A stretch of DNA of 64,000 nt from Macquaria australasica (GCA_005408345.1 SEMN01000322.1:519250-583249), one strand, 5' to 3'. Shown: positions 11,425 to 22,370, counted from the stretch's first letter. Made by a program: numbers and translations. The notes: generated by a model from the letters alone, not told the origin.

Positions 11425-11640
11425 TGGATGGCCAATAGTTGATGAGATATTTCAGTGAAAACCACAAATGTCAACCTCATGGTGGCACTAAAGAAAAGGT
11501 CATGGGTTCAAAGTCGTTAGGATACATCATCTAGGAACCATGAACGTCTGTACAAAATTGTGTGCCAATTCATCCAAAAAGTGTTGAGATTTCAGTCTAG
11601 TCCAAAGTGGTGGACCCAGAGACTGACATTGATATCCCAC
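11425..11640 (+). repeat. Dispersed repeat, GGTGGCACTA...CCATGAA family, copy 1
   Basis: The motif order is AGTTGATGAGATATTTCAG, CATGGTGGCACTA, AGGTCATGGG, GGAACCATGAACGTCTGTAC, AATTCATCC, TTGAGATTTCAG and CAAAGTGGTGGACC. The same phrases, diverged, appear at 54003-54120. This is a common fish repeat whose class I do not know. Confidence 0.6.
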
Positions 11641-11766
11641 AACTCTGTCTTCTAGAAACTACGTTTATATATTACTAAATATATATTACCAAACCAAGGA
11701 TAAACTAGCTACATATTTGTGACCCTTTTTTAAAGATTTACATCTTCAGTATAAAGGAAAGATCAG

Positions 11767-12075
11767 GAGTGACTGCCCTCTTGACTAGAAGATCCAACTT
11801 TAAATGTCACATTATTTATTAGGCATGTAGTTCCTGGTCCAGGATGTATCTGCCATTTACTGTTGCAGCTGGAGGAAGGACACAGTTTTGACACTGTGAG
11901 AAAATTACCCCAAAAACAGAAATTATCTACATTCCACACTGTTGTTGAGGTTAAATCCATTGATTACATAGTGAGACACAAAATGGCTGCAGCAACATGG
12001 CCACGGGGTTGAGGTGGGGTATCCACACAGGGTGCTTCACGATGACTTACAGGCTTCAGAAAAAACGTGACTTAA
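11767..12075 (+). mobile_element. SINE-containing composite repeat, copy B
   Basis: It parallels copy A at 7381-7725: GACTGCCCTCTTGACTAGAA for the SINE head (A box eroded), then TCCAGGATGTATCTGCC, TTACTGTTGCAGCTGGAGGA, GACACAAAATGGCTGCAGCA and a CACAGGGTGCTTCACGATGA tail. The SINE body is shortened and copy B has its own insertion around 11885-11935. The shared layout in the same orientation 4.4 kb apart suggests either local duplication or two insertions of one composite family. Confidence 0.7.
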
Positions 12076-12339
12076 CTGTGACTCAATCCTTTGGTCCAAA
12101 ATGCTCTTGATATTTGCATCAATAGATGGAAAAAAAAACAGCCAGCTAGGTAGCTAAGTTGATAGAAGAATCTTTTTTTTTACTGGTGTAGTTATCAAAA
12201 CCAATGCACTGGTATTGTCTTGAATGCTCCTGTGGTTAACATTGTAGACAGCGAGCTGACTAGAACGGTTTGGTCTTCTGGTGCTCTCAGAGTAATGCAA
12301 AGTCAGGATGTATCGCTATACAGCAAGCATTTAAAAAAA

Positions 12340-12910
12340 CATTCTCTGCCATTCTCCATAATTTTCGTTATTTTTCTCTCTTTGTTCCATTCTGTCTCTC
12401 TTTCATACTTATCATCACTTGCAATATTTTTTCGGACTTTCTCTCCCAGTCAGTCTAGCACACTCTCCATCTATCTATCCACTGTTTCTCTCTCTTGCAC
12501 TCCGTCCCTTCATCTACCTTTTAGTCTTTCCACCCATCTCTCTCTCTTTCCCTGTATCTCCCTTCCTGGCCCGCTCTCTCCTGCCTCACAGCCTTCCCTC
12601 AGGCCTAGCTTGTAGTTTTCTGTCCATCAGCACTTTGGGGAAAACGAGAGAGGGGAAAGATGAGAAGAAGGCCTTGAGGCCTGCCGGCAGAGCAGCATAG
12701 AGGCGACAGGAGAGAAGAGAGTGACAAATCTGAAGTGGAGAGAGCGAGGCCAGCAGACCTTACACTCCTCGATGTCCGGGCATTGACAAATGGCTGTCTA
12801 ATGACCTGAGATTAACTGACTGAAGAGAGGACCCCTGAAGACAGAGGAGAGAAAAAGAGTGAAAAATATCACGGGGAGAGAAAGAGTGAGTGAATGAGAG
12901 TGAGATGAAT
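12340..12910. repeat. Pyrimidine tract, core, purine tract
   Basis: Positions 12340-12600 are strongly C/T-rich. Positions 12640-12760 and 12835-12910 are A/G-rich. Between the purine tracts, 12765-12830 is a higher-complexity core containing TGACAAATGGCTGTCTAATG. The open frames in the C/T tract are Ser/Leu/Pro strings from low complexity and are not genes. Confidence 0.55.
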
Positions 12911-15025
12911 AGACCTCCCTCCTGAATACAGAGCGTTACCAGCTGTTGGGTGAAGACTGTTAGCAGTGTGAGGAGGAAATAGATGGATTGCAGTGTTTGT
13001 CTTACTTAAGCCTTCCTCAAGTTCTGCAGTCGGAGGCGGTTGGCTGATAAAAGTGACAGAGAGAGACTGTGCAGTGTGATATATGTGTCAGCTGTTCTAG
13101 ACTAAAATCTGGAAAAGATAGCAGTGGTGTGTGAGAACGCAGACAGCTCGTCTTTAGCGCTCTATCCAAAACACTCGTAGTAGTAGCTTGAAGTGAACCT
13201 ATGGAAATAGCATATTGTTTCTCATACAAATAACATTTTTTATGTAAGAAAACACACCCAGCATAAAGTCAATACGCTTGGTCTTGTTTGGTTAGTTCTT
13301 GCTAGATGCTGCTAAGTAATTGACCTAGTCTTGGGAAATGTAGGGAAAATCAATCTGCCAGTATTCTGTAGCTACCAGCCTCAGTGGCTGTTATAAATGA
13401 ATTCTTTATTATTATTCATTCTTCTTTTAATATTTCCTTCATTTGTTTCTTGATGGTTTGTTTCTTGTCAGAATGTATATGCTATACACCACTGCTCTAT
13501 ATTGAAAGCAGTTATAACATGTTCTTTGTGTGTGTGTTTTTTTTAAAATATACCTTATTATTTAAAGTGACACACAAACAGTTTATAGTTACTGAATTGG
13601 TCTGTGTTATTTAAAGGTTAAAATTCTTTCTTTGTCCTCTGTCTCAGTGCTCTACCCTTTTTAATCCACTGTTTGTTCTGTCTGCATTTCCTCCTTTTCT
13701 CCTACATTTCCTGTTTGTTTGTGTGTTTGTTTGTGTGTGTGTGTGCATGGTTGTGCTTATACCTGTGCATAAATGTCTATTCAGTTTTGTTGACCGAAGC
13801 TGATAAATTATTTAATCCAATAACCACCATCTGTATAGAGGAAGTCAGAGGACAGTGCTAGGTAAGAAATCTTGGGCATTTAAGGTGCACACCACACTGG
13901 GGTGCGCAGAGACCTTTAACCCACACAGATTAATGTGACAGGTAGGGGAGAGCTCATGGTGCACATAGATTCCTCTTTTTTGTCTGAAAATGACTCCAAT
14001 GTGTGTGTGTGTGTGTGCAGAATACAAAACCTCCACTGGGAATTGAATAGGCTGTGGGGAGGTAAAGATTGTTGCTGTAGGGCCACCAGTTTGTTTCCCA
14101 CAACTGTCAGTGTTTCCACCAACAGTCATGAACCCTGACAAAGAGCCATTGAGCTGGACACTGAACTTGTGAAGGCTTGGAGCATATAAAATATTCCCAG
14201 CATTACACAACAGGTCAAACACACACACAGTTTGGACTCATCGATGCATGGCTACTCTCTGCTGAATTCACAATATTAGAAGGTAATCCTTTTACATTAA
14301 GATTTTCATTTCAGGTGTCGAAGCCCACACTCAGCTCCGTCAATAAGTCTTTGTGCTGCAGTGGCACCCTTGGAGCTGTGTGCAACAGAGCTATTATTTC
14401 TGGGACGAAGGCTTCTTGAGCCAGCGAGAAGCCACTGAAAATGACAGTCTGACTCTGAATGTACTGTAACATGGGTCAAAAGCACTGCACTTGTGGGAAT
14501 ACATAAAATAATAATAATAATAAAAATCTGAAAACGTTCCCCATACATTCATGTCTATACCAGACATGAAAAAAATGCTGAACTGGAATTGCATGCATTA
14601 AAGAAAAAGTCTTTATTTTTGTACCTTCCTCAGGCTCAGGTCAGTTTCTCAAAGACAAATAATTGATTAATAAGTGACAATGTGTCTTATAATTATGGAC
14701 AGTCTCTTTATGTTTAAATATTGATTATTAAAGAGGAACTAAAGAGCGTCTAGAATTTTGCAGTTTGCAGACCTGATAATTAAACAATATAGCTAAAGTT
14801 TCTTAACCAAGTGGTTATTAAACTGTTTAAATCCAGAAGAAAAGTAGAAAAAAAGAACAAAACATCATTTCGCAAACAAATGCTGATGGCAATTAAGCCA
14901 GACATGTCAACTGTTCTAGTATGTGATGTTTTTAATGGTCTACTTAATCCGAGATATCTTAACAACTTTTACTACTACTACTGCAGAATTTATCATGTAT
15001 TTATTGGAGCAAAAAAGTTATAGAC
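12911..15025. other. Noncoding sequence without recognised element
   Basis: It contains a TG run at 14001-14018, an (AAT)n run at about 14510-14523 and a TTTG-rich patch at 13705-13745. The open frames are short and lack domains. Nothing else is supportable. Confidence 0.5.
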
Positions 15026-15060
15026 ATGTAAACACACACACACACACGCACACACACAGC
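15026..15060. repeat. Interrupted (AC)n
   Basis: AC repeats with a single GC interruption. Confidence 0.9.
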
Positions 15061-15207
15061 TATCTGTAAACTGATTAACCCGTTCCTCTTCATATCTCTC
15101 CCTCTGTCACCAATTGTGCCTTAACTTGTCTGCGTGATCTGATTGCTCATGTCTAATGGTGTTTCAGGACTGTGAAATGATCTGTGTCTTCAAATCCTCT
15201 CCCTCAG

Positions 15208-15209
<2 letters not shown>

Positions 15210-15300
<91 letters not shown>
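15210..15300. repeat. Long (CA)n microsatellite
   Basis: About 45 uninterrupted CA units, the longest dinucleotide array in the window. Frames through it on both strands are artefacts. Confidence 0.98.
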
Positions 15301-15302
<2 letters not shown>

Positions 15303-15750
15303 TCATCTCAGTCATATTGTAGTAGCGGTGAAATGCCATTTTAGAGGCTGCTGAAGCGATTCCTCTCCTGTGAGGATGCACTACATTGGCTTGTCTGGCT
15401 GGCTGTCAATGTCGCCATGGAAACCTACATGACTCGAATTGTGTCTGGTTATAAGTCGGTACATAACTCTGACATATCATTGGAAAATGCTTCATTTTAA
15501 CCGTTAGGTTTTCAAGGAATATGCTTGAATTTGAATATACTCCTTGAAAAATGCTTGATGTTTGAATTTGGTGATTCATCTCTTGTAAACCAAAAATCAT
15601 TTAATATTTGAAATGAAATGATCCTGTCGTCATATTTGTCTGTTGTCTCCTGGCATTTTTAGTAACAGTTAAAGGCTTCAAGAGTGGACATTTTTGGTTT
15701 AGGGACCTTGAAAGTGCTTGAATTTTACTCTTAAAAAGCCTGACTCTCTT

Positions 15751-16070
15751 TTAGCTCTGTTTTGGTCTCCACCAACTCCTGAGAGAAATATCTGGCTCTT
15801 TAGCTGCTAAATGCTCCACTATGTTCACCAGCTGGTGTCTAACTGTGTCTGTCTGCTGTGTGGTGCTGAGCAGGTTGTGTACAGTGGGTTTTTAGAGCTT
15901 TTTCCTCTGAAAACAGCTGCCTGCTGCGGCTGAAAATTACTCTATGAGAGCGGTAAAAGTGAACCAAAACACCCAAACTACAAGCGACCCCTTTCACATT
16001 GTTTTCACATTGTTTTCACATTGTCATTTCACCTTGTTATTATAAAAACAGTGATTATAGCCGCTTTAAC
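15751..16070 (+). repeat. Dispersed teleost repeat, TTTAGCTGCTAAATGCTCC family, copy 1
   Basis: It shares with 60146-60420, in the same orientation, the blocks CTGGCTCTTTAGCTGCTAAA, TGCTCCACTA, GAAAACAGCTGCCTGCTGC, GAGAG-GTGAACCA, CCCCTTTCACA and GATTATAGC(C/T)GCTTTAAC. Within it, CACATTGTTTT is tandemly repeated at 15995-16022. The left end, TTTTGGTCTCCACCAACTCC, is present here but missing from copy 2. The class is unknown. Confidence 0.7.
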
Positions 16071-16099
16071 TATTTTGTCATCATGACCTTTTCAAAGTG

Positions 16100-16560
16100 T
16101 GTTCTTAACTCTGCCATCACTAGTACAGGAGAGGTCATTTATGTGGTTTAACTCGCACACAATGGTAATATCATTCAATAAAAAGGTGGATAAAAAAGTT
16201 GCACCCGGCTCAAATAATAGAGGAGTGAACAAAAGACAAGCTGTCGATCTGACAGGGAATGAAATTGCCACGTCAAAGTTCACTGAAAATACAGCAGCTC
16301 ATTTGTCAGTGCTTTCAATCCTGTCTGGAAGGCATTAGTATTACCATGGGAGGGCACCGGCCTGATTTGATTTCATCCATTCACATCAATAATTTCAGTC
16401 ATCAGCACTGTTACAGAGCAGTGAAATCATTTAGTTGGGCGAATAGGAAATCCAGAGACACGCCATGTAAGAGAAATGCAGTTCAGCAATACATGCAAAG
16501 CCTTCTTCAGGGGGTTCCCGGTCAGATACAGCTCCTGCAGTGTTATATTGATTTGTAGTT
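16100..16560. other. High-complexity noncoding block, candidate conserved element
   Basis: About 450 bp has no microsatellite and no recognised repeat, in contrast with its flanks. Overlapping frames on both strands stay open for 60-99 codons, but none has a recognisable domain and they conflict with each other. It could be a conserved noncoding element or simply unique sequence. Confidence 0.25.
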
Positions 16561-17388
16561 ATGCTTATTTTTTATTAATTATATTTCTATTATGTTTTAG
16601 TAGCAATTTCTCAGAGCAGAAAACAGTCAATTTATTAGCTGAACATAAATTACTCTTTTATAGCACTGTCCACTTCACAGTTGCATTGAAGAATATTTTT
16701 GGTAAATATTACTTTATTTCATCATTTTATTTGTATTTTTTGAGACCTTAAACGTTGGGGGTCTGAGTCTTTGGATTTTTTGTAATTGTTTCCAGGTGAT
16801 GTACAATACACACTTTCTTCTTGAGCCTGAGTTTTGAGTATCACAGTTTATTTTTACTTTGATTTGTAAAGTGTGGATGACACTCTTCCTTCCCTCAACA
16901 ACTGCTATATAGGAACTCTTGATCAAAGTGCTTTCCATTAACTTCATGTGTAGAAGTGGAAGATAAGACCTCTTTAATTACTTTGCAGACGACGTGGTTC
17001 GAAGTTTTTGTGTTTCCTTCCAGGACAACTTTTTGCGCAGTAGTTATAGAAAGTGACGTAGGATGTTTTCTGAGCTGTAACTACCAGTTAAAACATAAAT
17101 GGCAACAGCTGAAGCAAGTTTTGGATTATGGCCATCACTCTACCGTATTGTAACCAAAAATAGTAACGCTTAATTGCTTATCTTCTGTTTTTCTTTTAAC
17201 CTCAGTTGAAGGAAAACTAAGGTTTTGTGCATTTCTCACACTTCTTCCACAAATTAAATTCTCATGTGGCCATTCTTCAGAGAAAAATCAATCATTTTGA
17301 CAGCTGCATCAACAATGGCCTGTGTGCAAAAAGTGCTTTTCGGAGCCACCTGTTCCCTAAATCAAGCTCTTGTCATTGATGACTGTGT
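16561..17388. other. Noncoding, A+T-rich
   Basis: A+T-rich sequence with no recognised element or exon. The 32 bp minisatellite begins at its right edge. Confidence 0.5.
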
Positions 17389-17827
17389 AGAAGCACATCT
17401 CAGCAGTAACTATCCCCAAAACAAGCGCCTCTCACCTGTGCTTGTCCACAGAACAAGTGCTCCTGAGTGGTGCCTGTCAACCAAACAAGCACACCACTGT
17501 ACTGGGATTACAGGCGACAAGTGCCTTTCGGTGGCGGCTGTTGAAAAATCAAGGCCTGCTCGGATGTATCTGTTTACCACAGGGGCAGGCCTACGCACTG
17601 CAGATACAAAATAAATAAATAAACAATCGCCCCCCAGCGGTGTGTGTACATAAATCAAGCATCCCTCACCAGTGATTGTGCACAACAATCACCCCTCAGC
17701 TAAAAATTAAGAGCCTCTCAAAGGCAGTGCTGTAAGAAAACAAGTGCACTTCTGTGGGCTCTCTCTGCACAAGTGGCTCTTTTTTTTCCTTCTGATTCTA
17801 TACATCAAGCACTCCCTCAGCTCCACC
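17389..17827. repeat. Degenerate 32 bp minisatellite, block 1
   Basis: Unit starts at 17389, 17421, 17453, 17485, 17517 and 17549 are exactly 32 bp apart. A further unit pair at 17623 and 17655 is also 32 bp apart, and looser units start at 17685, 17740, 17769 and about 17815. The approximate consensus begins ACAAGYGCCCCTCAGYGGTG and ends CTTGTCAACAAA. Many units can pair ACAAGYGC with GTGCTTGT. The period is not a multiple of three, so open frames through the array are coincidental. Confidence 0.85.
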
Positions 17828-18059
17828 TGGTCAAAGATCACAGTGATATTTCACTTTAATTGTGTAATTTCTTTCTTTTTTTGTTACTGCACTCAAACCT
17901 CAGCAGGAATTCAGACACAATAAGCCTCCAACACGGACTCCTGGGATCCACCTTCACCACAGACATTCAGGCTTTTTCTCCACAGAATGACATATTACTT
18001 GGTTCTTGTGAGTAAATTACATCTTCAAAAACGGAAAATACGAACAGGTGCCAAATGTG

Positions 18060-18290
18060 TTGGTCAAACAGCAGTGGTAGAAATTAAGTACATTCACTCA
18101 CCACTGTTAGATATCTGAGGTGCTTATACTTTACTTGAGTATTTCTACTTTATACTTCTACTTCACAACATTTCAGTGTATTGCACTTTTTACTTCTTTA
18201 CGTTTAGTTGGCAGTCGTACTTACTTTTAGTTACTTTTACAACAGCCTTTGATTTATTATAGTTTAAACTACCGAACCGTAACATTTTTA
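18060..18290 (+). repeat. Dispersed teleost repeat (TACTTTACTTGAGTATTTC family)
   Basis: It contains TACTTTACTTGAGTATTTCT, CTTTATACTTCTACTTCACA, ACATTTCAGTGTATTGCAC, TTTTTACTTCTTTACG and TTAGTTACTTTTACA, wording typical of a very common fish repeat. It sits between the two blocks of the 32 bp minisatellite. Confidence 0.65.
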
Positions 18291-18509
18291 ATTAAAGTGG
18301 TGCTTGCACGAGACAGAAATATTTCAAATATAATAACATAGCGCTCTGAAAGGGGTCATTCTGCTTAATGAATATTTATGTGCTTACATTTTTAAATGCA
18401 GTAATGGATTACATTACAGATCTGAATACTCTTTTTCACCACTGTCATTTAACGCCCCTTCTAACTGAATCACTGGTCCCGCAGTGGGTGAACAGCAACA
18501 GAGAACAAA

Positions 18510-18704
18510 TGGTTTTCAGGTGTACCTGTGTATGCAAGAAAACAAGCGCCCCCCCCCCACAGAGTGTTTTGTAAAACAAGTGCTCAACAGTGGTGCTTGT
18601 CAACAAAACAAGCACCCCTCTGCTGTTGAGGTTATAGATGACAAGTGCCCCTCAGGTGTGGCTGTCTGAAAAGCAAGCGCTCCTCAGTAGTGTGCCGGGG
18701 ACTG
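18510..18704. repeat. Degenerate 32 bp minisatellite, block 2
   Basis: Units start at 18542, 18576, 18608, 18641 and 18673, with spacings of 34, 32, 33 and 32 bp. The 34 bp unit carries a C-run expansion. The consensus is the same as block 1. A partial unit precedes it at 18510-18541. The best unit, 18576-18607, retains both ACAAG and CTTGT arms. Confidence 0.85.
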
Positions 18705-18799
18705 TCTGTGTCTGTAATTGCTTTGAGCCGTCAACTCAGTGGTAAACTGAAAGGACCCAATTAAATCCCACAGACTGGTGTCTGTGAGCGGGCGAGGGA

Positions 18800-18803
<4 letters not shown>

Positions 18804-18879
<76 letters not shown>
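18804..18879. repeat. Compound (TG)n-(GA)n microsatellite
   Basis: TG repeats at 18804-18839, a short TATGTTTG interruption, then GA repeats at 18852-18879. Confidence 0.97.
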
Positions 18880-18882
<3 letters not shown>

Positions 18883-18981
18883 GTTGACATGGTAGTGCTT
18901 TCATATTGCTCCCAGCAGACTCTAAGCAGATTTGTAGTGGTGTGGTCACCATCTGAGGCCCTTGGTGTTTTGTGTTTGTAC

Positions 18982-18983
<2 letters not shown>

Positions 18984-19034
<51 letters not shown>
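18984..19034. repeat. Compound (TG)n-(GA)n microsatellite
   Basis: TG repeats at 18984-19022 run directly into GA repeats to 19034. This is the same order as the array 100 bp upstream. Confidence 0.97.
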
Positions 19035-20590
19035 CGAGTGGTAATCAGTGTTCACCATGTTTTTTACCCCTTACCTTGGCAGCAGCAGGACAGTGGTGCT
19101 CTCTCTCTCTCTTCCATCACCTGCTTCCTGTTTACTTTCACTATTGTGTGCTATTGCTATTTGTGTGTCTATTCCTGTTTCATCCACAGCCAAACAGTTT
19201 GGGTTAGACGGCATTTATTACCTGCATCTGGATATCTTACCCGAATAAGAAAAACAAATGTTAATGCAGGTGTCAATGCACACGCAATTCATCGAACCTG
19301 TGCTTAATGTTTCAATACAAATGTTTGTTCAAAGAAGGAAGGCAAAGGCTTTCAGACTTGAAAGATTCTCTGGTTGAGCCCCAGGACTTTTTCAAGCTTG
19401 AGATGTGCTGTAACACCTATTAGATTGACTCGGCAGATTTACTCTGAATACACACTAACGCTCATCCCAATAATGACAGGAATAAGGAACCAGACTGTGA
19501 AAGTGTAATGTCTGTGAGAGTGCAATTTCTACAGGCGCTATTCCAAATACTGCAATCCCCAGGTCTGGTTGTATCTCCTTATACAGATATTAGAACATGT
19601 TTCAAAGATGGCAGACCTGAATGGTACCAAGAAAGGTTGGACAGCTCCAAAACATATGTGCACACAAATATGATGCATTGTAATAGATTAAAGTACCCAA
19701 CAGTATTGTTAAAATTAGCCCTCCCTCAACAAGCTTAACATTAAAATACTGGTTGGCTGTGCTGGACCTCTGATTTACACATGCTACAAAGCATTTACTA
19801 TATTTCCTCTCCTACATTGTCTCAGCTATAATTACATTACTCAGTTACCCCCGACCTTATTTTGGAACCATGATTATTTTAGGTGTGTTTATTACTGACA
19901 CCAGAAGTTGCTTCCTGATTCTGTAATGAGAGATCCCACAGTTTTTCCTCATGGCGTGAATGTGTCTGACTTTTACAAATAGTCAACTATACAGCTGTGG
20001 AAACCAACTTATTTAGACATATAGGTTATTTATTTTAAATTTCAGTTTAAGTGGGACTTTAGATTAAAATCTAGCTGGAGAAATCAGGTTTCTTCAACCT
20101 CCAATCCTTATTATATCTGTATAGGAGCCAGGTTTCTCTATACATGACATTTAAGAAGTTAGATTACTGCAGAAAGCCTAACCTAACCTTGTAACATAAA
20201 TGCATATAAATGCACTCATAGCCTCTCCAACTGCTGTTTTCTTTCTTAACTTTTCATGTATTCTTGACTTTATTTCTTTCCTCCCACTTTATTTTATTCT
20301 CCCTCTTTCAATCTCCGACATAAAAAAACACATCTGATGTTGTGCTTTGTCCCTGGATTTCAATTAAGGATAGTAACAATGATACCACCAAAAACAAGAT
20401 AAACTGAATGACAAATGCAGGTGCACATCCATATTGCTTTTGGTGAACAAGAATTAAACAACACGACCATATAAAAAGCATAAGGCTGCAGTCTCCCCAG
20501 TTTCTCTGTCTCGCTGTTTGCCTCCCTGAATAAACCATGCGTCCCTCTAACCTGTTCCCCCTCCCTCTTGCATCATTAGATGGACAATAA
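19035..20590. other. Noncoding sequence
   Basis: No exon or mobile element is recognised with confidence. Around 20060-20150 the phrases AAATCAGGTTTCTT and AGCCAGGTTTCTCT form an approximate direct repeat that may be an old element. Confidence 0.4.
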
Positions 20591-20598
20591 CAACAGGA

Positions 20599-20657
20599 AG
20601 GTCATGGGGGAGTTTCAGGGGTCAGAGGTCATTCTAGCTGTGTTAATGGAGGGGTCA
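20599..20657 (+). promoter_or_regulatory. Cluster of nuclear-receptor half-sites with a DR1
   Basis: Four RGGTCA half-sites on one strand lie within 60 bp: AGGTCA at 20599-20604, GGGTCA at 20619-20624, AGGTCA at 20626-20631 and GGGTCA at 20652-20657. The middle two form a direct repeat with 1 bp spacing, the DR1 arrangement bound by RXR heterodimers and HNF4-type receptors in vertebrates. Function is inferred; no promoter or gene is visible nearby. Confidence 0.35.
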
Positions 20658-20830
20658 AACCTGGCTTTATGAAAAGGAGACTAAGACAAGCATGCATCCA
20701 CATCAAACTCACAGGTCAACCCTTGTCAAGTATAAAATCCCAAATTTATTACTAAGTGTACAATGTCAACCTTTTATCTGATGCTGAAAACTTAGCAGAG
20801 GTTACATTTCTTTCTCTGGAGAACATGTGG

Positions 20831-21003
20831 AGACGCCCCAGTAACTCACCACGTATCGAGGCTGAGTCTTTACCACAGCAGCCAGGGTTCGAGTCCGGCC
20901 CGGGCCCTTTGCTGCATGTCATCCCCTCTCTCTCTCTCTCTCTCTCCCCTGCCTTTCCTGTCTCTCTCTACTGTTCTGTCAAATAAAGTGAAAATGCCAA
21001 AAA
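20831..21003 (+). mobile_element. tRNA-derived SINE
   Basis: The element contains CGCCCCAGTAACTCACC (degraded A-box region) and GGTTCGAGTCC at 20886-20896, a clean polymerase III B box (GGTTCRANNCC). This is followed by CCCTTTGCTGCATGTCATCC, a (TC)n run and an AATAAAGTGAAAATGCC tail ending in As. The body wording is that of a common fish SINE. It has no protein-coding potential; mobilisation would need a LINE partner. Confidence 0.75.
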
Positions 21004-21087
21004 CAAGTGAGTCAAAAATAGTTTTACAGTATTACAAACAAGCAACGGTACTAGAATGTGAATGTGGAGGGAGAAAAGGAAAGTCAG

Positions 21088-21125
21088 AAAGAAGGAAAGA
21101 AAGAAAGAAAGAACGAAAGAAAGAC
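21088..21125. repeat. (GAAA)n microsatellite
   Basis: Imperfect GAAA/GAAG repeats within a longer A/G-rich segment that extends to about 21300. Confidence 0.9.
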
Positions 21126-21316
21126 AGGAAATACAAAATAAGAAAGAAAATGCGTGTGAAGGCTACAAACAAGCTGAAGATCCCTCAACAAAGCATCCAA
21201 GAAAAAAGAAGAAAACAACAAAGACATTACTGAGCAAATAAATTAAACAAGAAACGAACACGCAAACCATAAAGAAATCAAACAAGCAAACAACAAAAGA
21301 AAGCCAAAGACCAATT

Positions 21317-21331
21317 CCCCCCCCCCCCCCC
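21317..21331. repeat. Poly-C run
   Basis: Fifteen consecutive Cs followed by a short CA run. Confidence 0.95.
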
Positions 21332-21379
21332 ACGCACACACACACATCTTTCCACAACCTTGTTTCAGCTCAGTAAATA

Positions 21380-22370
21380 AACTATCCATCATCGTTAGCC
21401 ATCTGGCATCTTAGCCTATCAGAAGCCTGGGAAAGCTGTTACCGGGTGGCATAGGATGTGGCGGCTCGCTGGATAAGGCCAATTGCCTCTGAAAGATTAC
21501 TGCTTAAAACAAGGCTGTACATGTGTATTATGTTAGCAGACCGCGCAGCGAGCGAGCGGCTGCAACATTGATGCTCGAAAGGGGAAAAACATCTGAAGCA
21601 GCCGCGATGAATTAAAGCATGAACTCTTGTATTCAAGCTTGGATTGATATTCCATTTCCCGAGCGGTGAAAGGGAGATGTGTGTTTACCGTGTTAGTGAG
21701 ACCAATTGTTTGTGTGTGTCATTCAATTCCCTCAAGCCCATGCCTGCTGGAAACAGAAAAGACTGAGTGCGTATTTAGCTTTGTTTGTGAGTAAGAGAGA
21801 CATACACTTTCATTGATGCTGTGGGGTGCTGCATGTTACATTATGCTTGTAAAAATGCATATGATGTCTGCTTGGAGGGGGTGCTTAAACACACAAACAC
21901 ACATACTGTATATTTACAGACAAAACAATGTGCAATTTCTTTATTTTCATTGGTATTCTGAAATGATCATTATGTTGTGAATATGGCCTTAGAAAATGGC
22001 TGTTCCTCTAGATACCATAACATCTTTTAGAGTCCACTTTGTATTCTGTATTGATTTTGGCCCATGTGAAAATGTCCTCCCCGGCTAAAATCCATCTTAT
22101 TCTCTGTTTACATATCTCTGTGTGAGTGAGTTAATTCTCCGAGCTGCGGGCGCTGTGAAGGGAAAACAAGATTGATATCTTTTTGTTTGTCAGTGAGAAA
22201 GACACGCGGCTTCATCAATGCTGTCCCACACTGCGTGCAATATGTGTTACATTAGAGAGACTGTATGCTGATTTCTTTGCTGTTTCTAACTCACAGATCA
22301 TGCAGTGCTTGTTGAGTAAAAGTGGGGAGAGAAAGTGCCCTGTGACTGGAAGGTGGACTATATGTTAAGA
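21380..22370. other. High-complexity noncoding block with a diverged internal duplication
   Basis: Apart from two short TG/CA patches, this kilobase lacks low-complexity sequence and recognised repeats. Two segments about 410 bp apart (about 21715-21875 and 22128-22290) align: AATTCYC, AGC, GC-GCTG, GAAAA, TTTGTTTGT-AGT-AGA-AGACA, TTCAT-ATGCTGT and GTTACATTA blocks occur in the same order. No frame is convincingly coding. Candidate regulatory sequence; conservation is untested. Confidence 0.35.

Noticed and set aside
12220..12700. Ser/Leu/Pro-rich open frames
   Set aside because: They follow a C/T-rich tract; the same happens at 8301, 38771, 42595, 51361 and 53085.
17389..18704. CRISPR-like regularly spaced repeats
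   Set aside because: Units are contiguous and diverged with no unique spacers, and the genome is eukaryotic; it is a minisatellite.
20886..20896. Possible tRNA gene because of a perfect B box
   Set aside because: The A-box region and cloverleaf arms are not intact and the downstream body is that of a SINE.
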